Of a stretch of 64,000 nucleotides of DNA, positions 11,386 through 22,799 are shown one piece after another (the first letter of the stretch is position 1; every line of letters starts with the position of its first letter). The stretch is from contig OX438741.1 in assembly GCA_949316235.1 (NCBI GenBank), positions 38,726,962 to 38,790,961 of the forward strand, given 5' to 3'. A program made the translations under genes and the position numbers. The notes below the pieces were generated by a model that was not told where the DNA came from, searched no databases, and was given only the letters and a program-made list of their open reading frames with translations. The DNA is from Oegoconia quadripuncta (Eukaryota > Arthropoda > Insecta > Lepidoptera > Autostichidae).

Positions 11386-12668
11386 AAGAATTCTCTGTGA
11401 ATTTTTGGCCTGATAGAAACAAATTATCATCTGACTTGAAGCACTACTATAAATTAAAAGACCAGATTAAGGTAGATTCAGGGTTGCTATTTTTAAGTAA
11501 TAAGATTATTGTACCTAACAATTTGAGACAAAGTATGCTATGCACAATTCATGAGGGTCACCTGGGCATCAACAAATGTAAACATAGGGCTCGCTCCTGT
11601 CTGTATTGGAAAGGCATGTCAACAGATGTTGAGAACTATGTTAGAGATTGCTCAATATGTGCTAAGTTCAGTAATTGTAATGCTAAGGAGCCGTTAATTC
11701 AACATAAATTACCAGACCGAGCATGGCAAAGGGTTGCATGTGACATTTTCACATATAATAATAAGGACTACCTGTCTGTAATTGACTCCTATAGTAACTG
11801 GATAGAGATGGCTCAACTGCCAAGCAAAGAGGCTTCTACCATAATAACTGTATTGAAATCGATATTTAGTAGATTTGGCATTCCTGAAAAGTTGCAATGT
11901 GATAATGTACCCTTTAATAGCCAATTGTTTTTGAATTTCGCTAAGGAATGGGATTTTCAATGCATATTTTCAAGTCCCAGGTACCCTCAATCAAATGGTT
12001 TGGCAGAGAAAGGTGTCAGTATTTGTAAAAATTTACTTAAAAAGTGTTTAGAAAGTAAGTCTGATATTAGCCTAGCTCTTATGAATTATAGAAACACTGT
12101 ACTGCAGAACATTGAATACTCACCTGCCCAGTTACTATTAAATAAGAGCATTAAAACTAAGATGCCATGTACTCAAAGTCTGTTAAAACCTAAATTAAAT
12201 GTCTTCATTAAAGCACAGCACATAAGTAGGAGAAGTGTACAAAAATCCTGCTATGATAGACGTGCTAAGTCTTTACCAGGGCTAAAAGCTGGTGACAATG
12301 TGTTGTTGTATAATCATGATACCAAATTCTGGAAACCTGCATTAATAATTTCAGTTTGTAATGAACCTAGGTCTTATATTGTAAGAACTGATGAAGGGCA
12401 GGTTGTAAGAAGGAATCGCAAGTTCCTTAAACTATGGAAACAACAAAATGGGAAGTGTATGAGTGCCTCTGTAGAGAAAAATTGTAATTGTTCTTTTAAT
12501 TGTAAGAATTCTGTGGATCACCACGATACTGCATACACTGATTCAAATGCTGATTTTCAATCTAATGTTACAAATGCTACTCCTCCGCAGTCTCCCACTT
12601 CGGACTCTCTAAACATCAGACTTAGAGATCGGTCTAAAATTAGAATGCCAATCAGGTACATAAAGTAA
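11364..12668 (+). CDS. pol: integrase region of pol, otherwise deleted
   Basis: An open frame of about 430 codons. Counting from 11397, a zinc-binding HHCC set is at H52, H55, C85 and C88. The rve core has D116 (ACDIF), D169 (QCDN) and E204 (GLAEKGV), so the catalytic triad is complete. A C-terminal basic region reaches residue 423. It lies downstream of the deletion joint, in a different frame from gag and without its own ATG near the joint, so translation is doubtful. Upstream codons (DSILCQVKEF) look like the spacer that normally precedes integrase in pol. Confidence 0.85.
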   Translation, partial: DSILCQVKEFSVNFWPDRNKLSSDLKHYYKLKDQIKVDSGLLFLSNKIIVPNNLRQSMLCTIHEGHLGINKCKHRARSCLYWKGMSTDVENYVRDCSICAKFSNCNAKEPLIQHKLPDRAWQRVACDIFTYNNKDYLSVIDSYSNWIEMAQLPSKEASTIITVLKSIFSRFGIPEKLQCDNVPFNSQLFLNFAKEWDFQCIFSSPRYPQSNGLAEKGVSICKNLLKKCLESKSDISLALMNYRNTVLQNIEYSPAQLLLNKSIKTKMPCTQSLLKPKLNVFIKAQHISRRSVQKSCYDRRAKSLPGLKAGDNVLLYNHDTKFWKPALIISVCNEPRSYIVRTDEGQVVRRNRKFLKLWKQQNGKCMSASVEKNCNCSFNCKNSVDHHDTAYTDSNADFQSNVTNATPPQSPTSDSLNIRLRDRSKIRMPIRYIK

Positions 12669-12709
12669 GAACTTGGTTAATTTACTAGATAGGTAAACCT
12701 TAACTTAAA

Positions 12710-12725
12710 AGCTTAAGTGGGAGGA
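12710..12725 (+). promoter_or_regulatory. polypurine tract
   Basis: AAGTGGGAGGA immediately precedes the 3' LTR, the expected place for plus-strand priming. Confidence 0.7.
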
Positions 12726-12864
12726 TGTAGAGTATGAGCACAGCCCTACGGACACGGGGGCAGCACTAGCCGCACGGGCATGGCGGTCGGTCGTCTTTGT
12801 GATGATGCTCATTAAATAAATCATTATAAGCTCAGTGTGTTGTCTTTCTATCGTGACCTCTACA
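12726..12864 (+). repeat. 3' LTR
   Basis: 139 bp, matching the 5' LTR base for base as far as I can read. Followed by the target duplication CTAAC. Confidence 0.95.
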
Positions 12865-12869
12865 CTAAC

Positions 12870-13175
12870 ATCCGCAGAGCACCCGTATAATTGCTCGGTG
12901 CAACCGTTGGCACGTGAGTCGACTCTGAGATTTGCTTGTGAAGGGGCTTCACAGTTGTTGATAGTGTTGCAAACGTTTGTCTACCTGAATCTCGCTGCTC
13001 ACTACTAAGTACGTACTCGTTAGTCTTACACAGCACGAAGTCATAAATTCTATAGTAGCAAATTTTTACAAAGATACAAAATTGTTTAGAAGATTGTCAA
13101 GTGCGAGTAGCATTCGTGCTCTGAGGTTTTCATGGACATACTTTATAAACTGACTAATTTATAACGTAAACTATA
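12870..13175. other. unassigned stretch
   Basis: Host flank of the LTR element. Nothing recognised. Confidence 0.4.
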
Positions 13176-13277
13176 ACGCTTTTTTGACATACATACAGCG
13201 CCATCTAGTTACACATTACGCAACTTGGTTTGTATTGTGGATACCAGATGGTTGATATACTACACATTTTTTTTTAT
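13176..13277 (-). mobile_element. SINE-B 3' part
   Basis: Body and tail only (GCGCCATCTAGTTACAC, CCAGATGGTTGATATAC, then a T-run). The tRNA-like head is missing. Confidence 0.6.
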
Positions 13278-13888
13278 AGTTAACTGAATACGCGTTTGAC
13301 CACAATCTCACCTGATGGTAAGTGACGATGTGCAAAGATGAAGCACGCGATCTCAGTTCCTATTCACCTTGCTCTTGAGATCCCAAGATTGTAGTATTGA
13401 GGAAAGACTGACGCCGGAAGGGAGTTCCATGCCTTGGCTGTTCGCATTATAAATGAAGAGTCGAACCGCTTAGTGCGAATGTTCGGTATGTTAACTACAT
13501 ACGAGTGGAATCCCTCCCCGCGCCTAGTAGTCCGAAGATGAAATGGCGATGGTGGATTAAGATTGTGTAATTCCAACGCACGCTCACCAAAGTGCATCCT
13601 GTAAAAGACTGAGAGACGGCGACCTTGCGACGGTGTTCGAGGCTCTGCAATTTAGCAGTGATCGAATGGTCACCAATGAGTCTATTGGCACGTCGTTCCA
13701 CAGGATCGAGTGCAGCCAGCTGGCACTTGGCCGAACCATCCCAAAGGTGACAGCAGTATTCCATGCACGAGCGAACCTGAGCCTGGTAACGTACCAAAAG
13801 CTGATTCGGCGTAAAATATCGCCTGACCTTGAGGAGAATGCCAAGCTTCTTAGCTGCTGTTTTAGCATTTCGTTCTATGGAGCGCGAA
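13278..13888 (-). pseudogene. non-LTR retrotransposon RT C-terminus (jockey-like)
   Basis: The minus strand encodes, with frame breaks, KVRRYFTPNQLLVRYQAQVR, CMEYCCHLWDGSAKCQL and the downstream FDSSFIMRTAKAWNSLP. These are the C-terminal thumb-side motifs of insect jockey/CR1-type reverse transcriptases. The 3' UTR (GGTGAGATTGTGGTCAAACG on the minus strand) follows at the left. Related decayed copies lie at 17020 and 35577, and a 3' end alone at 16766. Confidence 0.75.
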
Positions 13889-13965
13889 TTGTAAATAAAT
13901 TCATCCATAATTCGAGTACACATATCCGTATTCATATGCGCCTAGTGGGATCCAAACTCCACTAC
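13889..13965 (-). mobile_element. SINE-B fragment
   Basis: Head-proximal piece: TCCATAATTCGAGTACACAT, then TATCCGTATTCATATGC and CCTAGTGGGATCC. It abuts the LINE fragment. Confidence 0.5.
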
Positions 13966-14099
13966 TGGTGTAGAACGATAAAAGGGATGATGTATTTATT
14001 TGCCTAACAAAAGGTGTTACATTTTGAAGTCGTTTCATACTTTACATATTGAAATTTTTTTTTCTTTGATAAATAAATTATTAGATATCTAATAAAGTA

Positions 14100-14230
14100 A
14101 TAATCAAACAAATACACTTTATTGCGCAAAAATTTAATAATACACTTCATAAATATAGCTTCAAAAAATGGTACAACCAGGCGGTCTTATCGCTATTAAT
14201 TCTACCAGACAACCTATATATACATACCAG
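14100..14230 (-). mobile_element. LINE 3' end with AATACACTTTATTGC
   Basis: Same family as 2175, extended to TATAGCTTCAAAAAATGG and a GGCGGTCTTATCGC segment. A second copy follows at 14455-14585. Confidence 0.5.
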
Positions 14231-14339
14231 TAAAACACAAGTAGGTACGAGGGAAAGCTGATCGTCTTTTGTTTACATAGTTAGCAAGTTCCATAGAATG
14301 ACACTTTAGCTTGCTTTAGGTATAGTATAAAAGCGTCGG

Positions 14340-14435
14340 TGGCTCAACACTCTCCCAATTTGGGAGGTTAGGGTTCGATTCCCAGGCTAGCCATGTACTA
14401 ATGATTCCGACTGATCTTTAACGGTGGAGGAAAAC
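14340..14435 (+). mobile_element. SINE-D head
   Basis: tRNA-like head (GTCGGTGGCTCAA, B-box GGTTCGATTCCCAGG), then GGTGGAGGAAAACATC, which is the start of an RTE-derived tail. A LINE 3' end (14455) interrupts it, and the tail resumes at about 14626. Confidence 0.55.
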
Positions 14436-14454
14436 ATCAATCAATCAATCAATC

Positions 14455-14585
14455 AATCAAGTACACTTTATTGCACAAAATTCTACAATACACTTCTTAA
14501 ATATAGCTTCAAAAAAATTATAATTGTACAACTAGGCGGTCTTATCGCCATTAAGCGATTTCTACCAGACAACCTTTTGGTAGAG
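14455..14585 (-). mobile_element. LINE 3' end inserted in SINE-D
   Basis: Same 3' end as 14100-14230, preceded by (AATC)n repeats at 14436-14460. Confidence 0.5.
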
Positions 14586-14625
14586 AAAAAAAAAAAGTAG
14601 AACGGGATAAAAGCAAGCAACATCA

Positions 14626-14765
14626 TGAGGAATCCTGCATGCACAAGAAATAAAAATTCAAAGGCATGTGAATTCCCCAACCAGGATTGGACCTATGGCC
14701 CATACTCCCTCATTATACGAGGGGATCCCTGCAGTGGGATATGTTTACGGGCTGATGATGATGAG
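14626..14765 (+). mobile_element. RTE-like tail ending GATGATGATG
   Basis: CCTGCATGCACAAGAAATAAAA, GACCTATGGCCCATACTCCC and GCAGTGGGATATGTTTACGG precede GCTGATGATGATGA. The same order occurs at 29855 and 49030. It is the 3' portion of SINE-D, borrowed from an RTE LINE. Confidence 0.55.
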
Positions 14766-14963
14766 GCATAGTATAGGTATTTAGTTATAAAACCTACAAT
14801 GTTATATTAAAGTTACCACAGTGAACTACATTGCGTTGTCGAAGATGCTAAGATCTCCTAAAACAATATTCTAAAAAAATTATCGATCGCTACTTTATAT
14901 TTTCTAATAAATAGTTTATTGAATCCTGATATTGTTTGCCCTCGGTGAAATTTTCCATAAGTA

Positions 14964-15023
14964 GAATCCGCGACCTCCGAATCGTAAACCCAATGTTGTT
15001 TACATTGAGCGACGGAGGCGGTT
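14964..15023 (-). mobile_element. SINE-C head fragment
   Basis: Only the tRNA-like head from the B-box to GGAGGCGGTT survives. Confidence 0.7.
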
Positions 15024-16765
15024 ATTAATTCACAGTAGTAATTTTGCTGTTTATCAATTTTCTAGTATCCAGAGTACAAGCTTTGCTAAGTAGGTAGTTG
15101 ATTGGTCGAAGTGTCCGCAATATTTATTTATTAATATTAAATGGGCATTACAAAATGAACGCTATTTTTTGAAACGAGCCTTAGTTGTTGGGGAAGACCA
15201 GTCGGTATTCCGAGAATAATGCCAATAGGCATAATTATAAACATAATTATCTCTACTACACACACACACATACACATACACACTGTAACACGTTTTAAAA
15301 TCCAACGTATTACGGTACTTGATCGAGTGTTAACAATTCATAGGGCGCTCGGTTCGCTTTACATCGCTGCGCGCTCGTAAACACGTTTTATTGAGTCTGG
15401 TTCTGAGCGAGAGATGAATATTAAAGCAGCCGCCAGCAATGCATATTGAATTTTAATAGCGCCCGTTGTAGCCGGCCTCAATGCAGCTTATTTACAAATC
15501 TTAAATTACACTCGACCCCTGAGATTTCACTTCGCCAACGAGTTCCCCGCGCAATGAATGAAAATGTAATTTTAAAGGGAATTAAAGTTGGAATGTGTAA
15601 AAGCATAAAACAATGAACAGGTTATCTACAATGACTGACACTGGTTAAAGGTTTCCCCAGGACAAGCTAAACAGACATGTGGCAAAACGTCTGTTTAACT
15701 AAAATTGTTAAAAAGGTTGACTAAAACTAGAGCTTGTAGCTTGGAAAATCCAGGACGAGTATTTCACATTGTCTTAAGCTTAATGTTTAGAAATAGGTTT
15801 AGACGCAAGTATGCAATAGTGGTGATCAACTGCTCACCTGGTGAACCCGGATGACCGCACTGATCTCCTGTGGCAAGTGATGGATACCAAACCCTTATGG
15901 CTATAGGTTGAGACTACAGACACACACACACACAGATAGTCCTAGAGAGAACAGAAAGAATGCAGAAGGTCTCTGACAGCGAAAAGCACCAAAGCATAGT
16001 CACTTTTCGACACAGCGCGCACGCTGGTCGTGAGATCTCTGCTCCATTGTCAGATGTCGACAGTAGGCGGGGGTGGGTGCGGGGAAAGGGGCCGCACCGT
16101 ACATCAAAGAACACGAAATGGGCAAGTTGACCACAGATTGGTACTTGCATCTAAATATTCCAAACACTAAAAGTGTAGGGGGATCAAGAAGTGCACGTCT
16201 GAACAGAGCCTTGAGCAGTATGGTCGTGCATCCCCCGTGATTCGGCCATTATACCTTGAGGAGGTATGGCCATGGGAGGTGGAGGGTAATATTGTCTTAA
16301 GCTTTAAATAACAATGAGTGTCATCAGTAATTACATATTTGTTATCTCATGATTCATAGCCTTTAAGAATACGCGTGAACTTAAAATATTTCGAGGTGTT
16401 TTCTTTTCGAGTCGAGACAAGTTTCAAATTTTATTGGACCAAAGGTTGGCCACTCTAGCAGCACTCGATGTAGCGTTAAGAAGGTCGTCAAAGGTGCAGT
16501 TGTCAGGACACGCGGAGCAGGATAAACGAAATTGTAATTGTTATTTTAAATTTTCAATATCTACCACTGTTTACTAACATAGTTATAGGTGACTGTACTA
16601 ACAAAGATGGACCTTATTGTCTGGAAAATAAATGATTTATTATAATAGGCGAACCATTGTCTGCGGGGAGACTCCGCACTCGCACTGACCACTCCCGTCG
16701 TAGGAGAAGCCCCACCTGCATAGATTGAAGTGTGAATAGGCATTTACTGGGTGCGCGTGATACAT
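15024..16765. other. unassigned stretch
   Basis: Short (CA)n runs near 15258 and 15922 and no gene I can support. It is locally GC-rich near 16060-16100 without a recognisable frame. Confidence 0.4.
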
Positions 16766-16838
16766 CTTCGGCTTCATCGTCACTTTCCATCAGGTGAGAT
16801 TGTAGTCAAACGCGAAACCAGTTTTTAATAAAAAAAAA
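16766..16838 (+). mobile_element. 3' end of the jockey-like LINE
   Basis: CATCGTCACTTTCCATCAGG, then TGAGATTGTAGTCAAACGCG and an A-run. This is the plus-strand version of the 3' end at 13290-13340. Confidence 0.55.
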
Positions 16839-17019
16839 AAATTATCTTTTCTGCGGCCGACCCGGGTTAGAAGCCGATTCAAGGATTTCCATATCGGCCA
16901 TGGCAAATTGTGTACAGGAGGAAGAGACTCATCTAGAGAAAGGAACGACGCAAGAGAGTATCTCTGCCGAAAGAGAGTTTATTCGACCCATACCCTCTCT
17001 CAGTGAGAGGAGGCTTTTA

Positions 17020-17260
17020 TGATTACTGGATACGCGTTTGACCATAATCTCATCTGACGGAAAGTGACGATGCGGTCGAAGATGAAGCACGCGATCCCAG
17101 TAAATGCCTATTCAATCTGCTTTTGAAGATCCTAAGGTCGTAGGATTCAGGAAAGACTGACGCCGGAAGGGAGGTCGCATTTGGAATGAAGAGTCGAACT
17201 TCCTAGTTCGAATCTTAGGTATATTAACTATATACAGGTGGAACGGTCTTGGTGCCAACA
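17020..17260 (-). pseudogene. jockey-like LINE 3' fragment
   Basis: The minus strand repeats the 3' UTR and the last coding part (IRTRKFDSSFQMR) of the element at 13278, with deletions. Confidence 0.6.
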
Positions 17261-17380
17261 GTGGGAACGTGCAAGGCTGTTGATAAATGACCAGTAGTCC
17301 ATATATAATGTTGTCCAGTTTCTTCTGTGTCTTTATTACTTTCCTTAACTTAGTAATATACAAAATCTGAGTAAAATAAA

Positions 17381-17552
17381 TATCCTTGGACATACATACA
17401 GCGCCATCTTTTTCCACACTATACAACGAGGCTTATATTATCAATATCAGAAGGTTGATAAACAACACGAATACATGTTTCTTTTTGTGTATAATATACA
17501 TGTCATATTAAATAAAACATCCAAAACTCGGGTACACATAATATCCGAGTCA
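17381..17552 (-). mobile_element. SINE-B, head lost
   Basis: Tail and body match SINE-B up to the point where SINE-C begins. The head was replaced or deleted at the junction. Confidence 0.6.
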
Positions 17553-17884
17553 TTTTTTTATGCACGACGGTTGCATACTTGACCTCAATCACACCTGATG
17601 TTAAGTGAAGATGAGGTCGAAGGTGGAAGCGTATTGACCCGGAACTGTAACACATTTGGGGGACTGGCTATCTTATCTCTGACAACCGGAACACAACAAT
17701 ATGCTACTAACATTGTTGCTTGGCGGCAGATTTAGATAAGATGGTGGTAGCTAGCCAGTCCGACATTTAAAATGCCCTACCGCCAACCAAACCGAGTACT
17801 TAAACATGTACCCCGCTGGGGATCGAACCCGCGACCTCCGAATCGTAAACCCAATGTTGTTTACATTGAGCCACGGAGGCGGTT
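17553..17884 (-). mobile_element. SINE-C copy inserted in SINE-B
   Basis: Full-length copy. Its A-rich tail abuts the SINE-B body, so this SINE-C is the younger insertion. Confidence 0.85.
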
Positions 17885-18140
17885 AGTCTAACCACATCAC
17901 TAGCCTAATTTCAGCACAAACCCATAATCTTGCTCTGACTGCAATGTTATCTTTCACCATAGAGGGTATAGCCGCAGAAATATTAAAGAATAACATTGTC
18001 CCCGAGTCCCGAGTGTTTGTCCCGGGACATAATGGCACGGGATCTTAATTCTCGGACTATACGGATAATTTATGTGCACGCTACGTGTTGGCTCTCTACT
18101 AAATGTAGATAGAATTATTGTTTCTCAATGTGAAACAGGT

Positions 18141-18418
18141 AACCGCCTCCGTGGGTCAATGTAAACAACAAAGACTTTACGAATCGGAGGTCTCGGATTA
18201 CATGTTTAGTACTCGGTTTGGTCGGTGGTAGGGCATTTTAATCCCTACCATCTACTATCGCTACCACCATCTTATTTATATAAGTCTGCCGCCAAAACAG
18301 CAATGTTAGAAACGGAAAGGTAGCCAGTCTCCCAAATAAGATGGGGTTTCCGGGCCTCATCTTCACTTAACATCAGGGGTGATTGAGGTCAAGTGTAAAT
18401 CTGTTGTGCATAAAAAAG
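18141..18418 (+). mobile_element. SINE-C copy, diverged
   Basis: Plus-strand copy with head CCGCCTCCGTGGGTCAATG and tail TTGTGCATAAAAAA. Several internal deletions make it shorter and older-looking than its relatives. Confidence 0.8.
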
Positions 18419-19043
18419 TAATAATAATAATATTTATTTGAACTCTACTCCAAAAAGCTTACATCGTAGATTGTATGCAAACGTTTCACAATTATAAGTC
18501 GTAAGTAAGAGTCGATTAGGCGTGCCAGTGTCAAAGATTTCATACATGAGTAGGAGCGTGTCACTTCACGAGATCGAACTTTGCGTACCAATTTTTTCTT
18601 TTCGTTTCTTTTCTGTTCTTACCCCATTTCATGTAAAATTTCGCTTACATTATGTAGTTGTAATACCTACTTATATTGACCTAATATTGCTGTGTGCTAC
18701 TCTTCATCTTTATATATCGGCGGAGATTTTTTATAAGCATTGTTTTTACTGATAGGTTTCTGTGCTATAGTTTATATAAGTCTGTAAATCTTCCAAAAAG
18801 TAAATAAATAAATAAATATCTCTTGCGAACATTTAGTTACTATTCTAACACATTCTAATGTTTAAGTCTATACAAGTTTAGGTACATTTGAATAGTGCAA
18901 AACAACAGTAGGGATTCCTGCCTCCTAAACTAAGTATAACATGTGCAATAGGCGACAGTTCCTCCTCAGTGAATAAACATGTTGCATGATTAGTGGTCAC
19001 TATCACAAATACAGAACAGTGAAAATTAGCGTTAGGTAGACAA

Positions 19044-19195
19044 TGGTGTCGATTCGGATGTACACGAACTAAACTAAATTAAAAGTAGTTTTAAAGTAAT
19101 ACTGTCCCTTTCTCCCTGGAATTGTACGATGCGACGGCACCACTCCAAAACTAGTTTTAGTTTAGTTTAGTTGGTGTACATCCGAATCGACACCA
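19044..19195. mobile_element. short palindromic MITE (152 bp)
   Basis: TGGTGTCGATTCGGATGTAC at the left and GTACATCCGAATCGACACCA at the right are perfect 20-bp inverted ends. They continue as AACTAAACTAAA against TTTAGTTTAGTT. There is no coding content, and no clear target duplication is visible. Confidence 0.75.
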
Positions 19196-19641
19196 GTATC
19201 ACTTTACATTATGCTTAAGTATGAACACTTGTGTGTGTCTGTGTGTATGTATGGGGGTGTGTGGGTGTGTGTATGTATGTATATGGTTCGTAGGTGAGTA
19301 TGTGTCTTAGAATGAGGATTCCGGCAACACGTAACGCCAGAATGCTCGATAAAATATTAAATAACTCTTACTCCACAGGGGCACAAGTTTTTTCCTTTGG
19401 GAACTATTTCAGCACAGTTTTATGGCCTTGTTAAAATACCTGAGCTCCACTTGATGTAGGAACAAGAGGTTTGCCATGTTTAATGAATCGGTTATGACGT
19501 TTCGAAGATTATAGCTTATGCCCTATTTATGTATATTTGGAAAATATCACAGTCTTTCGGCAGTTTTCTAAATGTTCAATTTATAGTTATTTCAATTCAT
19601 TGCAGTAGTTAAACCAGTCAGTGGTTTACAGAGGCGGATTG

Positions 19642-19903
19642 AATATAAATATATCTTTGCACATACACACAGTGCCATTTAGTTACACACTAAGCAACTA
19701 TATAGGCTTGTATAAAAGATACCAGATGGTAAACTACACAAATACAATTTTTTTTGTAAATAAATACATATATAAATGAAAAACATCCACTCGGGAACAC
19801 GTGTCTGTATTCATAATACAAACATATGCTTCTTGCGGGATTCGAACACGCGACCTTTTGGTATAGCAGCAAAGTTTCTAACCACTACACCAAACAGGTC
19901 GTC
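19642..19903 (-). mobile_element. SINE-B copy
   Basis: Complete from the TATTTATA-type tail to the head ACGACCTGTTTGGTGTAGTG on the minus strand, with the B-box region intact enough to recognise. Confidence 0.75.
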
Positions 19904-20037
19904 AAATTAAAAAGCACTTACAGTCATGTTGCCACTAATATTCCATCGAATCTACCAATCCGTACTGGGCCTTCGTAGAGGAAATGCATGGCATATACAC
20001 TGTAGGTACCCGACACTTAAACTGTTGATAACATGTA

Positions 20038-21759
20038 GGGTAGACCGAGGCGATTCGGATCGGTGGGTGAATCGGATCAAAATAAGCATAACTATTAAAT
20101 TTAAAAGTTCGCGGCTAGGTACTGGTAGCCAATTGGCGTTTCGTGTTGGCTTTGGTCTCCCCGAGCGCCGCAACAATGACAGCCATTGGATAAATCTCAT
20201 GCGCCATTCTCGGCGACGGTTCCCGAAGAGTCGTTCGTGCGGGTGTGTTGTGATTTTGCCTCTGATCTAAAAAACGTGTTTATACTTTTTGTGTTTAAAT
20301 AGAAAGTACTTGGGTGAAGGTAAGTACTTATTACTAGATATTGCTAAAAGGGAGTATTGTTGTATAATTTGATTTAATTTAAACTTTATTTAAACGTATG
20401 TTTACGTTAGACATAAATATTCTAAACCGGTGATATGAGGCTATTCGGATCACCAGATTGGGGGTGAATGGGATCACAATTTTGAACAAGCTTTTTATAT
20501 ATTTATACTTATAATATACTGTGTTTATATGTTATACATGGTTCGCACATATAAGAGGAAGACTAGTCAAGGTGAGTGGATCTCACAAAACATGGTTGAA
20601 GCTGCTAACAAAGTACTGACTAAACATCTGTCAATACGTCGGGGCTGCCGAGTTATACAATGTCCCGTTTACAAGCTTACAGAGAAGAGTCACACTCTCC
20701 CGTGGCACAATAAAACGTCGAGGTGGACAGCCAGCTTTGAACGAGGAAGCGGAGAAGATACTTGCTGAGCGGTTAGTGCATTTAGCAACCTGTGGATTTG
20801 GGCTCACACCTAAATCGCCTGCCTATAAAGCCTAAAAAGCGGATTTCAAGTGATAATTTTTATCCTACGAAATAAATATTTTTTTGATTTGATTTGAATC
20901 TATACGTAAGTACGCTTTTGAATTTGTTGAGCGCCAGAAATTACCACATAAATTTAATAAAAAAGCTAAAATGGCAGGGCAAGACTAGTTTCATCGATTC
21001 CTCAAAAGGAATTCGCATTTAACTATACGAAAACTTGAGGGTCTAAAAGGGACATACAAATGTGATCTCTGCAATGCCTGTGATTAGTGGTCTCATTAAT
21101 GGAACGCTAAATATGTTTAAAATTAATTTAAAGTTTATTTTGACACAAATACTTTATTTATTTCTTTGAACCGATTTGCCCTTTGCATATGGGGCGAATC
21201 GGATATTTAGAGGTTTAGATTTTTTGTTTGTCAAAGTTGACATTTTAGTTTAATTTTAGTTTTGGTTATTGAAATGTTGTCTTCAAGAGGCTAATATTAT
21301 GTTGTATTAATTATTAAGAAAAATATGTAATTAGAAGATTGATATTTATGTTGTTAATTGTTAAACAATGATGACATCGAACGCTGGTTATAGACAAGTT
21401 GTGAAAATATCACATAGATGCTACTCTAATGACACCAGTGGTAGAGGATCTCAAATATATGATTTAGTTTATTCTTAATTATATTCTTAATTTTATTATT
21501 AATTCAAAATAACAGTGTTGTGCCTAAGTTTTGTTTGATCCGATTCACCCATGAAAATGGGGCGAATCGGATTTTGTGAATCTTTTTGTTTTTTAACTCT
21601 CAAAGTTCAAATTTTAAGTTGATTTTTACTTTGACCATTGAATTTTGTTTAGCGATAACTGATGTATCTAGTTCAGCATTAAAAAATAGTGGACCTTTTT
21701 AAGAAGTTGTATTTATTTAACCTCAAACAAAAATTGATCCGATTCGCCTCGGTCTACCC
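20038..21759 (+). mobile_element. pogo-like DNA transposon, decayed
   Basis: The ends GGGTAGACCGAGGCGA and TCGCCTCGGTCTACCC are inverted repeats flanked by TA on both sides (20036-20037 and 21760-21761), the target duplication of Tc1/mariner/pogo elements. Subterminal GAATCGGAT motifs recur in both orientations. The interior carries broken pogo-type transposase pieces (20541-21059). Length is 1722 bp. Confidence 0.8.
20541..21059 (+). pseudogene. pogo/Tigger-type transposase remnant
   Basis: The frame opens with MVRTYKRKTSQGEWISQNM, the psq-type helix-turn-helix start of pogo/Tigger-family proteins. A shifted frame then gives LVHLATCGFGLTPKSPAYK. After an interruption near 20835-20910, which looks like a LINE tail with TTTGATTTGATTTG, it resumes as AGQDWFHRFLKR, with a G-to-stop change near the W (TGG to TAG at about 20986), then NSHLTIRKLEGLK. 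These are CENP-B-type DNA-binding motifs. The DDE domain is missing. Confidence 0.7.
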
Positions 21760-21762
21760 TAC

Positions 21763-22464
21763 GCTGGCTTCTTAAGTCACCTCGTTACACAAGTCACTCG
21801 AGAAAACATCGTTCGTTACGAACCGTAACAAATTCGTCGAGAAGTGACGTCTGATCCAAACTTTTTAAGACATAATTTTTCCCGCGCCTGCGGCTGTACC
21901 AAGGCGTGGGGTGGCGGAGTCAAACTCGAAATATATATTTTGGCAAGTTCCCTGCGCTCAATTTATTTTCTTTTGTCGCGACGGCCCGTTCCGGTCGGGA
22001 ATTTTTACGAATAAATCCCTTAAGATTCGTTACAAAGAGTTTCATTTGCATCTTTCCGGATGGAGATCCCTCTGTGTGTGGCCATAGAACAGAATAAATT
22101 GGGCATTAGTGGGTACATTCGAAATGGATATCGCTAGAAATTGGCTGGAAAAGGAAGACTTTTTTTGTCATTTATGTGTTTCCAATTTCAGTAAACATAG
22201 ATTGTACACGCCGTAAGAAATAGTTACTGCTCATAACTGTTTTTTGTTGCTGTTGATCCGCAAACGGAGTCCAAAAAGTTCGATTATAAAATTCGTAGAC
22301 ACTCATCGAAATACATTGTGGGAGTAGCTTGTTCTAAATGTGAGTGAAAAACATTTGAAATAGCCGAAAATTTATGAGAGAAAATTAGATTTTGTTAATG
22401 CTTTTTCGTTGTTATCGATCTCGCATTACGTGGTATATAATTGCAGACCTAAAATATAAATCAC
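21763..22464. other. unassigned stretch
   Basis: No recognised gene or repeat. Confidence 0.4.
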
Positions 22465-22795
22465 TTTTTTTTTAATGCACCACGGGTTCGTACTTGACCT
22501 TAATCACACCTGATGTTAAGTGAAGATGAGGTCGAAGGTAGAAGCGTACTGACCCGGAAACCCCAACACATGTGGGGGACTGGCTATCTTATCTCTGACA
22601 TCCGGAACACAACAATGCTATTAACATTGCTGCTTGGCAGCAGATTTAGATAAGATGGTGGTAGCTAGCCAGGAGGACATTTAAAATGCCCTACCACCAA
22701 CCAAACCGAGTACTTAAACATGTACCCCGCTGGGGATCGAACCCGCGACCTCCGAATTGTAAACCCAATCTTGTTTACATTGAGCCACGGAGGCG
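22465..22795 (-). mobile_element. SINE-C copy
   Basis: Full-length minus copy with a T-run at left and the tRNA-like head ending GCCACGGAGGCG. Confidence 0.9.
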
Positions 22796-22799
22796 ATCG

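Larger units (their letters stand above)
10786..12864 (+). mobile_element. internally deleted LTR retrotransposon (Ty3/gypsy type)
   Basis: Two LTRs of 139 bp that look identical by eye (10786-10924 and 12726-12864), each TGTAGAG...CTCTACA. They are flanked by the 5-bp target duplication CTAAC (10781-10785 and 12865-12869). A presumed primer site, TGGTGTCAGG, abuts the 5' LTR and a purine tract, AAGTGGGAGGA, abuts the 3' LTR. The interior is only 1.8 kb: start of gag, then integrase. Protease, reverse transcriptase and RNase H are gone. Identical LTRs argue for recent insertion, which would have needed proteins supplied in trans. Confidence 0.95.

Noticed and set aside
13633..14007. 124-codon plus-strand ORF
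   Set aside because: It is the antisense shadow of the jockey-like reverse transcriptase on the minus strand.
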